Shown: piece after piece, positions 19,501 through 27,168 of the stretch
How positions within the stretch are numbered: the first letter of the stretch is position 1
Layout: each line of letters starts with the position of its first letter
Source: a virus
DNA: 39,918 nt
Reading direction: 5' to 3' (one strand)
Virus record (IMG/VR): IMGVR_UViG_3300031669_000089
Span: 1-39,918 of that record
Position numbers and translations under genes: made by a program
The notes under the pieces: generated by a model
Seen by the model: the letters and a program-made list of their open reading frames with translations, nothing else
The model's database searches: none
Told to the model about the DNA's origin: nothing

Positions 19501-20380
19501 CAGTCGAGTCGGCGGTGACGCGGTAGACGCGCACGTCGTATTTCCCGGCGATGAGAGCGCCCGATGCGTAGGAGTAGCGGGCGGTTGTCCCGACGAAGGC
19601 GGATTTCGAATCATTGACTAGGGCAAGTGGTGATGACCAGTTTCCTCCCGCTGCCTGATATTCCGCCTTGTAATTAACGGCCGTCGAGAGCGCGGCCGTG
19701 CCCTTGGCGATGCCGTTCGGAAACTCGAAGTCAACTTCTATTTTCGTGCATCCGGCTGGCGTCGTCTGGTAGAGATACGTCGGAGTACCTCCGGGGCTCT
19801 TCATTTCCTCATCGAATTGAACTTCGGTTACGCGCTTCGGATAGTACGTCATGTCGGTAGAGTCGAAACGAAGTTCGGCTTGGACACCATCGAAACCGAC
19901 GCCGTCAATTGTGAGTGAGCCCATTGCTCCCGAGCTATTCGAGGCGAGGAGGTTTTCACCGATGCGCAATTCGCGGACTTCGAGCGGGCCATATCCTATT
20001 AGATAGGACAAGTGCAAATATTGGTCTGCCCCGTCGGTGCCCGCGATCTCGGTGTAGGGGCGGCCGATGAGCGGCGGCGTGATGTAGTGCGTGCCCAGGA
20101 TGAGGGGCGGTGTGCCATCTTTGTTCAGGGAGTTGGAGGAGCCGCGAAGTCCGGATTTACTCGTAAAGGAAGTGCTTGTCCCCCCAACTCTCCCATCCAT
20201 AACATCATCAGCCGCACCATATCCCGCCCTGTATCCAGCGTTGAAGCCTGCAATTGGATTATGCCCACCAACGCCATATCCAATAGCGGTAACGGTTGCA
20301 TATGCCAATCCAATGGCTGTTTTCGCAAGTTCTTGGATGCCTCCGACTAGGGCATCCCATGGATTCGACCAGCCAGCCAT
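16589..20380 (-). CDS. tail tip / host-specificity protein with repeat receptor-binding domain, 1263 aa
   Basis: The largest gene. The N-terminus (GWSNPWDALVGGIQELAK, ILGTHYITPPLIGRPYTEI) and a middle with TTYKLATKLEQVDRWGKTD and fibronectin-like EPGDDYAITVHLQDYGAGI fit J-like central tail tip proteins that follow the tape measure. An Ala-rich coil (about residues 760-790) leads to a distal part. The last 280 residues are six 45-residue repeats, (A)LNATDVAFIDENN, CYRFNGSTW, SLIGSSLTIS, with the look of beta-propeller blades, probably binding the host surface. Start overlaps the 20380-20853 gene by TGATG. Confidence 0.85.
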   Translation of the reverse strand: MAGWSNPWDALVGGIQELAKTAIGLAYATVTAIGYGVGGHNPIAGFNAGYRAGYGAADDVMDGRVGGTSTSFTSKSGLRGSSNSLNKDGTPPLILGTHYITPPLIGRPYTEIAGTDGADQYLHLSYLIGYGPLEVRELRIGENLLASNSSGAMGSLTIDGVGFDGVQAELRFDSTDMTYYPKRVTEVQFDEEMKSPGGTPTYLYQTTPAGCTKIEVDFEFPNGIAKGTAALSTAVNYKAEYQAAGGNWSSPLALVNDSKSAFVGTTARYSYASGALIAGKYDVRVYRVTADSTDTTVRDSVHWTALRSTMAASPLRPGISAKCVRLSIRAKASDYLNGNIGKVSCIATAKIPIYSGTGTGRAQWTTVAATSNPAAIAMYLLRGDATGDGLGVGPNPQPYVDANIDYPAYEALYNYVAGRAATKPLTCNAVIDKAMARKEAIAKVLATARAVPIKRGSINSLVLDSERTTPVALINPRNTADFQATKDFPDIPHGYRVGFVNAAAGYQADQRIVLADGYIYDVYNDGNLHSAFDLITDPPKTTSTIYQGITTYKLATKLEQVDRWGKTDADEVFREVRCTLAALTLRPEVYSVKQDFQALSLQYGDLVRFGHDVPEFGIIGGRVKTVTLDGSGNATAFVSDEIITMEAGKSYSIAYQRCSDGRVLFAPLVTVATSTYVASFATPIAAADIPAIEDLYHYGEGTEGGTIPAIVVGLEPGDDYAITVHLQDYGAGIFTADTGTIPAFNSNITLPVEHNFAQTWGLKAQSQTVARQAAQATTIGAAAAAAAQAAAIASANATAAALIPTNAPKYLGIGQLAATGTAAFAGYSITAPTFIAGVITANSTTSSVGSITPTAGQWMVNYAGAVTPIGVYLWNGSAWTQTGVTAEMRSAALEDLFRLTCFAPPITVAEGTTLIEMIAYRTFTKYLKIITGGSMRGGDRYDETGAVVDGTKSGFFIGASGACKVAGMSFEGSQGGGVQWGGGQQVGTGLTISGTGVTALTALNATDVAFIDENNKSLSCYRFNGSTWSLIGSSLTISGTGYSALAALNATDVAFVDSTNNGLSCYRFNGSTWSLIGSSLTISSTGFPALAALNATDVAFVGSTNNGLSCYRFNGSTWSLIGSSLTISSTGFPALAALNATDVAFIDENNQSLRCYRFNGSTWSLIGSSLTISSTGAPALTSLNGTDVAFIDWMNDELRCYRFNGSTWQQVASAGSSIISGTGYSALAALNGTDVAFIDNNNKSLRCYRFAFALSIPWKYPYN
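16607..17420. repeat. six 135-bp tandem repeats in the tip-protein gene
   Basis: The marker GTAGACCCATTGA recurs at 16761, 16896, 17031, 17166 and 17301, exactly 135 bases apart. The copies around 17031 and 17166 differ at only a few bases. The segment is clearly poorer in GC than the rest. Differences between units cluster in two short patches (DENNKS, DSTNNG, DWMNDE; GYS, GFP, GAP). Confidence 0.93.
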
Positions 20381-20853
20381 CAGAACGCCCCCGGATTGTT
20401 CACCGGCGATAGCGTGTCACCGGGCATCATAATATCCATCGGGTCTTCATCGACGAGTTGGCCCGAAGCGTGAAGGTCGGTGTACGCAAGCGGTTTCCAC
20501 TGGAACGTTCCGAAGCTCACGCCGTCATCGGGGGCGCTCGCAAGGGCCAGCACGATGTTGACCATGAGCGGGCCATTGATCGGCGAGGCGGTGCGGAGAT
20601 TCGTAATAGTTGATAGGTCTACCGCGTCGATGTCGAGGCTCGCGATTCCTTGGTTCCCGTTTTGCTCGGGCGGCAGTATGAGTAGCGAGCCCAGCGCAGT
20701 GTACACCTGTCCAAGGCGCGTCTGGTTCACCGTGTCATTGACGAGGTAGGTCGTCGTGATGTCGGGGTGCGTTATGGTTAAAAACGCGAGGAGCACGTCA
20801 TTCGCTTGTGGTGCGAGAGCCTTCGCGATCCATGCGGCGGGTAGGGTAATCAT
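20380..20853 (-). CDS. DUF1833-like tail protein, 157 aa
   Basis: FLTITHPDITTTYLVNDTVNQ, LLILPPEQNGNQGIASLDID and PLMVNIVLALASAPDD fit the DUF1833 family of phage tail proteins found just before the tip protein in siphoviruses. Probably part of the distal tail. Start overlaps the previous gene by ATGA, stop overlaps the tip gene by TGATG. Confidence 0.8.
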   Translation of the reverse strand: MITLPAAWIAKALAPQANDVLLAFLTITHPDITTTYLVNDTVNQTRLGQVYTALGSLLILPPEQNGNQGIASLDIDAVDLSTITNLRTASPINGPLMVNIVLALASAPDDGVSFGTFQWKPLAYTDLHASGQLVDEDPMDIMMPGDTLSPVNNPGAF

Positions 20854-21701
20854 GGGACCACCTCAAGGGAGAACATCGCGCGGGACCCTAGCCCCTCGAT
20901 TGGGTACTGCGGCCGTTGGCCCTGTTTGAAGCGCACTGTCAATGTCTCGCCCGTGTCGGGTGTCGTCCAGTAGAACGGATTGACGCCACCGAGCGAAAGA
21001 TAGAATTGTTCGAGTATTTGTTTTTGTGCGGTGTCGAGGTGATACTGCACGTTGATGAGGCGCGGAGCGGAGGTCGAGCGCAGTCGGATCTTTGCGGGGC
21101 CGGTGGCCATGTCGGAGCGGATGATATTGTCGCGCAGGCTGTCATCGTAGCCATCAGATAGGGGGAACTCGGGCAGGGCCTTGTAGAGCGTCGATGTCTG
21201 GGCGATGCGCGCAATCTCGGAATCGCCTAGTACGACGTTGTAGCGCTGAACCTCGTCTATGGTTCCATTCGCGGCGGCGTTCGTCTCCCATGCGTTATCG
21301 GCGGGGGCGAGGCCGGTGGACGGCGCAAGAGTAGCGGATGGGGCTAACCCTGTGAGTGCGAGGATGAGGCGATTCGCGACTAGGTTCCCGATTCGCGTAA
21401 CTGGGTACGCTTCAAGGTTGGACGCAACGGCGAACGTCCCGCGCCTCGTGCCTCCCGCGAATATCCCAAGTGTAGTACCCGAGAGCGTCGCGGCCACGGC
21501 CAGCCATGTATTATCAACTACGAAGAATCCCGTCGATAGGAAACTAGCCGGTGCCATCGTGCTATCGATGATCGCGCCAAGATAGCCCGACGGGTTGATA
21601 ACGAGATGGCACCGCTCCGAAAAGAGCGTCGGGAATGAGGCAAGCACTCGATAGTGCCCATTGGCTGCGCCGTTGTAGGCAAGTGTAATCGTCTGCGGCA
21701 T
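20850..21701 (-). CDS. minor tail protein with C-terminal half of a LamG-like domain, 283 aa
   Basis: Residues 1-160 look like the middle and end of a LamG/concanavalin fold (WLAVAATLSGTTLGIFAGG, GTIDEVQRYNVVLGDSEIA) without its first strands. These first strands occur alone in the gene at 22567-22794. The rest (FPLSDGYDDSLRDNIIRSDM, GPAKIRLRSTSAPRLI, YWTTPDTGETLTVRF) is a minor tail domain common before DUF1833 genes. Preceded by the hairpin 21711-21728. Confidence 0.78.
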   Translation of the reverse strand: MPQTITLAYNGAANGHYRVLASFPTLFSERCHLVINPSGYLGAIIDSTMAPASFLSTGFFVVDNTWLAVAATLSGTTLGIFAGGTRRGTFAVASNLEAYPVTRIGNLVANRLILALTGLAPSATLAPSTGLAPADNAWETNAAANGTIDEVQRYNVVLGDSEIARIAQTSTLYKALPEFPLSDGYDDSLRDNIIRSDMATGPAKIRLRSTSAPRLINVQYHLDTAQKQILEQFYLSLGGVNPFYWTTPDTGETLTVRFKQGQRPQYPIEGLGSRAMFSLEVVP

Positions 21702-21710
21702 CGGTCCTCC

Positions 21711-21728
21711 GTCCGTCTCACGACGGTC
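21711..21728 (-). other. intergenic CCGTC-GTGA-GACGG hairpin, copy 2
   Basis: Minus strand GACCGTCGTGAGACGGAC, followed by GGAGGACCG and the ATG at 21701. Preceded by CCAATTGATTC, nearly as before the hairpin at 27138-27156 (CCAATTGATAC). Confidence 0.8.
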
Positions 21729-21742
21729 GAATCAATTGGCTA

Positions 21743-22087
21743 TTAGTTTTGAGCGATAACAGTCTTTGCCGCCGTGATCGCAGCGCGTGCGGCCTTGCGT
21801 TGATCGAGCACGCTTTGAAGCACTGCCTCGCCCGTCTCGGCGGAATAGGCGAAATGCCAATCAGTCGAAGTGAGGATCGCCTGATTCGTGGCGATGGTCT
21901 GTTGCGCGAGCGCTTCGGGAGTCGGAGGCGGCGGCACGGGCTCAGGGACAAGGGCTTCGGGGTGGGCGGCGAGGTAGGCTTTGACTTCGGCGTATTCCGT
22001 AGGGTTGTCTGCCTCTGTGAGGATTATCCCGATCCCCCCTCGTTCATCAAATCTGATAAGTGCATTCCCGGACTGTCGTATTCTCAT
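21743..22087 (-). CDS. tail-fibre-assembly-like protein, 114 aa
   Basis: MRIRQSGNALIRFDERGG followed by a Pro-rich linker (VPEPVPPPPTPEAL) and a helical ILTSTDWHFAYSAETGE segment. The motif TDW near the C-terminal third and the place after a fibre-type gene recall tail fibre assembly chaperones (S-D-W-T). Part of the two-gene cassette between hairpins 2 and 3. Starts one base after the previous stop. Confidence 0.6.
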   Translation of the reverse strand: MRIRQSGNALIRFDERGGIGIILTEADNPTEYAEVKAYLAAHPEALVPEPVPPPPTPEALAQQTIATNQAILTSTDWHFAYSAETGEAVLQSVLDQRKAARAAITAAKTVIAQN

Positions 22088-22088
22088 G

Positions 22089-22538
22089 TCATACCTCGCT
22101 AAAATATTCGAGCTTATAATATAGGTTTGCCACCCCGCCTGATGTCTGCGTGGTTCCTATGTTTCCAGCCACACCGCTCGCTTGTATGGTGAGGTTTGTC
22201 GCTGTCTTGAGCATCGTGACAACAGCCGCACCCCCGGCAGAAGAATAGGTTACAAGAGCCACGGCATGATAGGTATCGATTCCCGCCGCATCAGCATAAC
22301 AATGTACCAAATAGATGTTGTCGCCAGAGCAAGTGAAGAATGCCCATTCCGCTGAGTCGGCCCTTGACACAGGGCCTCCCTTTATCCCCTTCGGCGCAGG
22401 CGGATATCCCCCATTGCCCGTGTACTTATCCGCCGACATCTCGAGCGCGAAGTTCTTCAACGAGTTCAGATTCGCTGCGCTAATCGGGACCGTAGCGCTC
22501 CCGTCTACGAATGTCCCAGGATTATTATATGCACTCAT
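22089..22538 (-). CDS. probable tail fibre / adsorption protein, 149 aa
   Basis: Begins MSAYNNPGTFVDGSATVPIS, a start seen in short fibre N-termini that insert in the tail, followed by GNGGYPPAPKGIKGG and a beta-rich Gly/Ala/Thr part. The downstream chaperone-like gene supports a fibre role. Composition is less GC-rich than its neighbours. Preceded by hairpin 3. Confidence 0.6.
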   Translation of the reverse strand: MSAYNNPGTFVDGSATVPISAANLNSLKNFALEMSADKYTGNGGYPPAPKGIKGGPVSRADSAEWAFFTCSGDNIYLVHCYADAAGIDTYHAVALVTYSSAGGAAVVTMLKTATNLTIQASGVAGNIGTTQTSGGVANLYYKLEYFSEV

Positions 22539-22549
22539 CTATTCCCCCT

Positions 22550-22568
22550 GTCCGCTATCACGGCGATC
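22550..22568 (-). other. intergenic hairpin, copy 3 (diverged)
   Basis: Minus strand GATCGCCGTGATAGCGGAC: UCGC pairs with GCGG through one wobble pair, loop CGUGAUA. It overlaps the stop codon of the 22567-22794 gene and precedes AGGGGGAATAG and ATG 22538. The loop GTGA is kept although the stem changed. Confidence 0.65.
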
Positions 22569-22794
22569 AAATATCCATCGCGTCGGTAGCAGCGGTGAAA
22601 CTGCGCCCGCGTCCCGAAATACCCACAGTATCAGCCGTACCAGTTAGTACAGCAGTATCGCCCAAGCCCGAAGTATCTGCCCCCGGAGTGGCGGCATTGT
22701 CGAAAGACCAATAGCCCGTAAGCCCTGGGCGCCGGATGATATACCCCACGCCCAGGACCAGGTCGGTCGTGGTCGGGAAACTCGGGTAACTCAC
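22567..22794 (-). CDS. short protein with the N-terminal strands of a LamG-like domain, 75 aa
   Basis: RPGLTGYWSFDNAATPGADT and GRSFTAATDAMDI are the first two strands of a LamG/concanavalin domain (G.WSFD....D.SG), then the protein ends at a stop inside hairpin 3. The complementary rest is in 20850-21701. It may be a real short protein paired with the other chain, or the 5' remnant of a gene split by insertion of 21743-22538. Start overlaps the tape measure stop by ATGA. Confidence 0.65.
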   Translation of the reverse strand: MSYPSFPTTTDLVLGVGYIIRRPGLTGYWSFDNAATPGADTSGLGDTAVLTGTADTVGISGRGRSFTAATDAMDI

Positions 22795-25154
22795 GACGAC
22801 ACCCTCCTCGCGCTCTGCGATGCCCGCGCAATCTCGCCTCGCGCAATGCGGCGGAACGCAACTTCGACCGACCGCGCGCCCGAGGAATCCACGGTCTCAC
22901 TTTGCGTTGCCTCGTAGCCCGACGGCGGGGCGATGTTGACGTTGACCGTCGCGCTTCCCGGCACGTTGAGGCCGTCTGCGTAACCCCGTGCTACATGGTT
23001 CGGGATGATCTGCGATCCTGTCGGCACGCGCATGAGTTCCGGCCCACGCTCGCCCACCCAGGACCATCCACCCATGGCGTAGTTCGTCCCGCTGGCATAT
23101 CCTGACAATGCTGACGACTTGCGGGCCTGCTGGTTGAACGCTTCGGTCTGCTGGTAGTACGCGGTGAGTGCGGCGAGGTCGGCGGCGGATGATCCCGTGG
23201 AGGTGCCGGAGGTGGAGTTCGATGCGCTCATGTAGCCGCCGAGTATTTCCATGCCACCACCAGCGAGGAATAGCGGGATACCTATTTCAAACTGTCCCGC
23301 CATCATTGCGGTGAGCCCCGCATTCATCATCAGCGCCCCGCTTTGCGACGCGGCTTGCGAGACGATGCTTTGCATGGACTGAGCCATGGAGTCGGCACCG
23401 CTTGCCCCGGCAGCCAGGGCTTTCCCAATGCTGTCGAAGGTGGATACGATGGAGGATTCACCGACGGCGAGCATGGACGCCTTGAGCCTATCCATAGCCT
23501 GAGCTTGCGCATCAACAGCCAGCGGATTGCTTGGCCCATTCTTGACCGGGTTAGTCGTATCGATTGCCCCGCCCCAATGATTGTATGGGACATTTCCCCA
23601 CGAGGCGTTCGAAACAATTGGTTCCTGACCTGGTTGCGCTGTAGGAATACCGCTCATGTAGTCGAAGCGATTTTGGTACGTATTGGACGGATTAGCATTG
23701 CCCGTAAGCGACGCATAAAAAGCCGAAAGCGTCGTGCGTGTCGTTGGACCATACAGTCCTTTTTGCGCGAGGGTGAGCATCGTTTTTTGAACATCGCTCG
23801 CGGCTCCCGAATACACGCCAAGGAAATCCTTTGAGGTGTCGTGAGCAACTTTTAGTTGCGCCTGAACTTCGAAGTTCACGCGGGCCATGTAATCGGCGAG
23901 AGACTCTGAGCCTGTCGAAGCCTTGAACCCGGCAGACCATACCTGATCGCTCGTTAGCGCTGGCGCGTCATAGCCCGAAGGCCCAAGACTGCTTCCTCCG
24001 CCATGTTCCCCCGTGTTCCACTGCTGGTCTTTTAGGACCTGCTCGGCAGCTTTCAGCCGGGCTTCGAGGACTTGCACCATCGCTTGCGCTTCGAAGCCTC
24101 GATTGTAAACGGGGCTCCATCCTGATTGCTCTTCCCCTGTACCTGGATTTATCCATGTCCCCTGATGAAAAAGGTCGTAAGCCCATCCGCCCGTCGGGCC
24201 TTGGCCTGTCTGAGCGGCTATCGCTTTCTGTTGAGCTATTTGCGATTTCAGATCGGCGACAATGCCTTGCCCGTCACCCCGACCAGTTGTTATGTATTTG
24301 AGTTGGGTATGGGTGTTGATGATGTCGCCTAGCTTGGCATTCCAATAGTCAAGTTCCCGATTGATCGCGGGAATCATCGTCGTGCCGATGTCGGACAGAA
24401 TGGCCTTCACACTGTCCTGAGCATTGGCGAACTTTCCGGCAGTCGTGGCCGAAATCTTGTTGAGCATCCCGTCGAACTGGCCGCCCGCTTGCGTCACTCG
24501 GAAGAATGCCTCCTCGACCTCGGCGGACGAAATCTTGCCTTGCTCCATGCGCTTTCGAAGCTCAAGCATGGACTCGCCTGTTCGTTTGGATATATCAAGA
24601 AGCGGGTTGAATCCAACACTGATCATCTGCAAGAGGTCTTGGCCCATGAGCCTCCCGGCCGATGACATTTGTCCATAGGCCAGCGATAGGCGCGACAGGC
24701 GATCATTGTCACCCATGGAAATATCGCCTAGCATCTTCATGGTTGGGAGAATCTTTTCCGTTTCAATTCCATAGGATCGGAGAAGCGTTGCAGATTGGTT
24801 GACGCCCTCGAAAGACAGGACGGTCTTTTGGGCGAAGGTGAAGAGCTTGTCGAACATCTGCGAGCCCTTGTTCATGTCGCCAACAAGGACACCCCACGCC
24901 ATTCGTGATTTTTCGAAGGACACGGCTAGGACTACGGATTCCTTAACAGTGTCCTTAATAAATGAGACAACCTTTTGTCCGGCCTGAACGACAAGTCCGA
25001 ATCCGGTATTGAGCCCGGCGATCTGCATGGCGAGCTTGCCGAAAGACATTTCCGCCTGCCCGCCCGCCTGGTCGATGCGCTGCAATCCGGCGATGGTTTG
25101 CTCGGCATTCGTGAGGCGCGCGTTCAGCTCGAGCGTTGTAACTTCGGTCGCCAT
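22791..25154 (-). CDS. tail tape measure protein, 787 aa
   Basis: The N-terminal 330 residues match the tape-measure domain: LNARLTNAEQTIAGLQRIDQ, SFEKSRMAWGVLVGDM, FGVLV-like, DRLSRLSLAYGQMSSAGRL, GQDLLQMISVGFNPLLDISK, GKISSAEVEEAFFRVTQAGG. Hydrophobic helices follow around residues 590-680 (SGALMMNAGLTAMMAGQFEI), as expected for a protein that enters the membrane at DNA ejection. Using 0.15 nm per residue the tail would be near 120 nm. Preceded by hairpin 4 and the frameshifted chaperone pair. Confidence 0.93.
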   Translation of the reverse strand: MATEVTTLELNARLTNAEQTIAGLQRIDQAGGQAEMSFGKLAMQIAGLNTGFGLVVQAGQKVVSFIKDTVKESVVLAVSFEKSRMAWGVLVGDMNKGSQMFDKLFTFAQKTVLSFEGVNQSATLLRSYGIETEKILPTMKMLGDISMGDNDRLSRLSLAYGQMSSAGRLMGQDLLQMISVGFNPLLDISKRTGESMLELRKRMEQGKISSAEVEEAFFRVTQAGGQFDGMLNKISATTAGKFANAQDSVKAILSDIGTTMIPAINRELDYWNAKLGDIINTHTQLKYITTGRGDGQGIVADLKSQIAQQKAIAAQTGQGPTGGWAYDLFHQGTWINPGTGEEQSGWSPVYNRGFEAQAMVQVLEARLKAAEQVLKDQQWNTGEHGGGSSLGPSGYDAPALTSDQVWSAGFKASTGSESLADYMARVNFEVQAQLKVAHDTSKDFLGVYSGAASDVQKTMLTLAQKGLYGPTTRTTLSAFYASLTGNANPSNTYQNRFDYMSGIPTAQPGQEPIVSNASWGNVPYNHWGGAIDTTNPVKNGPSNPLAVDAQAQAMDRLKASMLAVGESSIVSTFDSIGKALAAGASGADSMAQSMQSIVSQAASQSGALMMNAGLTAMMAGQFEIGIPLFLAGGGMEILGGYMSASNSTSGTSTGSSAADLAALTAYYQQTEAFNQQARKSSALSGYASGTNYAMGGWSWVGERGPELMRVPTGSQIIPNHVARGYADGLNVPGSATVNVNIAPPSGYEATQSETVDSSGARSVEVAFRRIARGEIARASQSARRVSS

Positions 25155-25166
25155 ATTCCCCTCACT

Positions 25167-25181
25167 GCGTCATCACGACGC
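25167..25181 (-). other. intergenic hairpin, copy 4 (compensatory stem change)
   Basis: Minus strand GCGTC-GTGAT-GACGC, three bases after the stop of the frameshift product and just before AGTGAGGGG and ATG 25154. Compared with CCGTC...GACGG both the first and last stem bases changed together, so pairing is kept; this supports an RNA or cruciform structure. Confidence 0.75.
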
Positions 25182-25184
25182 TGC

Positions 25185-25909
25185 CTAGTCCTGTAGCGCC
25201 TCGCGGAGCGCACCGTCCATCGCCATAATTGCTTCGAACTCGAAGGCGTCGAGCGGAACGCCTGTCACCGCCTGGTATTGCGCGAGGTCGTGCCATGTGA
25301 CCCGCACGCCCCCGAAGCCCTCGCTGCCACCGCTACGAACGTCCCAGAAGAGCCGCCACAGATAGGCGAAGCCCTCGGGTATCGGTTTACCGTCGAGCGC
25401 CTTGTCGTGCGGCAGCCCGGAGCGCTCTAGGGCCTCTAGGTTCTGCCGAACCGTCCCCGACTTCGGGTGCTTCGGATCGGCAGGCTTTTCGAGGACCGCC
25501 CATGCCTTGACCGCCTCCGTCAGCTCCCGGAGGCAGTCATGAAAAAATTGGCGCGGTCGGTGAAGAAGTTCGACGCGAGGGACATAATCTCGGGATACCG
25601 CCGATAGAATGCCTCGCCATTCTCGGGCTTGAAGTCGAAGGTCTTCCCGTCCTCTTCGAGCCCGTAGGATGATTTCGTCGCGGCGACGAGGCGCTCATAA
25701 AGCTGCGCTTCGGCATCATCGACGGTGAGGGCTGATTTTCGCTCGCGGTTTCGGACGGCTATCTCCTTTTCCTTCGCGCGATAGACGGCGGAGTCAGCCC
25801 CGTACATGACGAGCCCGGCTTCCTCCTCCGTCGCTGTCTTGGCCTGGAGAATGAGCTTCATGCCCTTGTCGGCATTCGTGATCGAATCGAACTTCTTCTT
25901 CAAATCCAT
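25185..25909 (-). CDS. tail assembly chaperone, -1 frameshift product (gpGT-like), 241 aa
   Basis: Translation starts at 25909 and shifts -1 at the slippery TTTTTTC (25541-25547 on the plus strand as GAAAAAA). The second frame, with no start of its own, reads HDCLRELTEAVKAW, YLWRLFWDVRSGG and FEFEAIMAMDGALREALQD, the pattern of C-terminal chaperone parts next to tape measure genes, and stops at 25185. The count 725+1 nt gives 242 whole codons. Both products usually bind the tape measure during tail assembly. Confidence 0.85.
25520..25909 (-). CDS. tail assembly chaperone, unshifted product (gpG-like), 129 aa
   Basis: ATG 25909 follows AAAGGAG at nine bases. MDLKKKFDSITNADKG and a helical, charged body with EAFYRRYPEIMSLASNFF. 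The frame ends 21 bases after the slip site (MTASGS stop). Place between tail tube and tape measure and the slippery site define it as the G-type chaperone. The longer frame to 26002 is a shadow of the tube gene. Confidence 0.88.
   Translation of the reverse strand: MDLKKKFDSITNADKGMKLILQAKTATEEEAGLVMYGADSAVYRAKEKEIAVRNRERKSALTVDDAEAQLYERLVAATKSSYGLEEDGKTFDFKPENGEAFYRRYPEIMSLASNFFTDRANFFMTASGS
25541..25547 (-). promoter_or_regulatory. programmed -1 frameshift site TTTTTTC
   Basis: In the zero frame the codons are AAT TTT TTC ATG; T-TTT-TTC fits X-XXY-YYZ exactly, and both tRNAs can re-pair after a slip. The frame reached continues for 120 codons. Confidence 0.85.
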
Positions 25910-25923
25910 TGCAATTGTCTCCT

Positions 25924-27126
25924 TTACGCGAGTTTGGAAATCTTCATGTTGACGACACCGGCAGCGAGGGTGCCCGCCGTGGTGTCCTTCTCGGCAGTCC
26001 ACGAGAACGTATGCAGGCGCTTGTTTTCTTGGATGTCGTCGGTGGGCATGTCGAGGCGGATGTTCGGGATGTCGATTACATAGCCCGAGGTCTGGGCGGC
26101 ATTGAGCATCTGGACCCTCAGTGCTATGTGCGTGTTGTTGAAAGCCTTGGTGAGCATTGCGCCCGAAGTGAAGGCGAGCGTCATCGAACCCGTGAGCGTC
26201 GATCTGCCGAGAAGGATGTCGTAGGCTACGGTCTGGAATGCCCCGATGAAATCCTCCATACCGTTGGCGAGCTGCAAGCTCAGCGCGGTGACGACCGCCG
26301 AGGGCACGCCGTCGATGTAGAGGAACGATAGAGCGTTGTAGGCGACGAATGGTTCGGAGGTCGTCGCGGCAACGTCGGAACCTGTGCGGTACTTGACGGC
26401 GGCCGGAGCGGGAAGGCTAAAGGCAATCCCATCGAAAGACCCCGTAACCACACCGCCCTGTTGAATCGCCAGCGACATCTGGTTTACCTCGAAGCCGATG
26501 GCACGCTGGAACACGTTGACATCGGCCTGCGCGTCTTCCACGGAAAGCGACTTCTCCACGATGCCCGCAACGATGTAGGACATTTTCGTTACGGAGATCC
26601 CGGTCTGCGCGGAAGCGGCGGCGAGGCGCGAAGTGCCGTCAGCATTGACCGCTTCGGCAAGGGTGATAGTCCCCGTTGCCTGAGTCGTCACTCGGAAATA
26701 CCCATTGTTGTAGACATAGGCTCCCGTGAAACCCGAGACCTTGATCCAGTCGCCTACCGCGAGGCCGGTACCGATTGCGGTTGCGGCCATCGTGTTTGTG
26801 GTCCCGGCAACGACCGTCACCGATTGCCCGGTAACAGGCGTCCCCGCAGCCACCCACGGGTTGCACATGACCGATTCGATCCAATCCTCGTGAGTTCCAA
26901 AGGACAGTTCAAAGGGGAAAGTACCCTTCGCGTGCTTCGCTCCGAGAATACCAGGGGCGACAGATCGATCAGCCCGAAGTTCGGCCGACTGGAAACTCTG
27001 CGCTTCGTTGTATAGCCGAGCCCCTGCCAGGAACCGATCGGTGGAATACGCCGTCCCGGGATCGGTATTGATAACCGCTTCCTTGACGTGATAAATCTGA
27101 TGCTGTGCACCACTAGCTATAGCCAT
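25924..27126 (-). CDS. major tail (tube) protein, 400 aa
   Basis: FPFELSFGTHEDWIESVMCN, VEKSLSVEDAQADVNVFQR, GFEVNQMSLAIQQGG and NKRLHTFSWTAEKD fit the phage tail tube protein fold: a tube core with an inserted Ig-like part (about residues 95-160, TVVAGTTNTMAATAIG...). It lies upstream of the chaperone pair as in lambda (V-G-T-H order). ATG 27126 follows AGGGGGAC, after hairpin 5. Confidence 0.9.
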   Translation of the reverse strand: MAIASGAQHQIYHVKEAVINTDPGTAYSTDRFLAGARLYNEAQSFQSAELRADRSVAPGILGAKHAKGTFPFELSFGTHEDWIESVMCNPWVAAGTPVTGQSVTVVAGTTNTMAATAIGTGLAVGDWIKVSGFTGAYVYNNGYFRVTTQATGTITLAEAVNADGTSRLAAASAQTGISVTKMSYIVAGIVEKSLSVEDAQADVNVFQRAIGFEVNQMSLAIQQGGVVTGSFDGIAFSLPAPAAVKYRTGSDVAATTSEPFVAYNALSFLYIDGVPSAVVTALSLQLANGMEDFIGAFQTVAYDILLGRSTLTGSMTLAFTSGAMLTKAFNNTHIALRVQMLNAAQTSGYVIDIPNIRLDMPTDDIQENKRLHTFSWTAEKDTTAGTLAAGVVNMKISKLA

Positions 27127-27137
27127 TTCGTCCCCCT

Positions 27138-27156
27138 ATCCGTCGTCGCGACGGTC
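27138..27156 (-). other. intergenic CCGTC-GCGAC-GACGG hairpin, copy 5
   Basis: Minus strand GACCGTCGCGACGACGGA, between the tail terminator-like stop and the tube gene ribosome site. The spacer before it begins with CCAATTGATAC, close to copy 2. Confidence 0.8.
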
Positions 27157-27168
27157 AAGAAATCAGTA

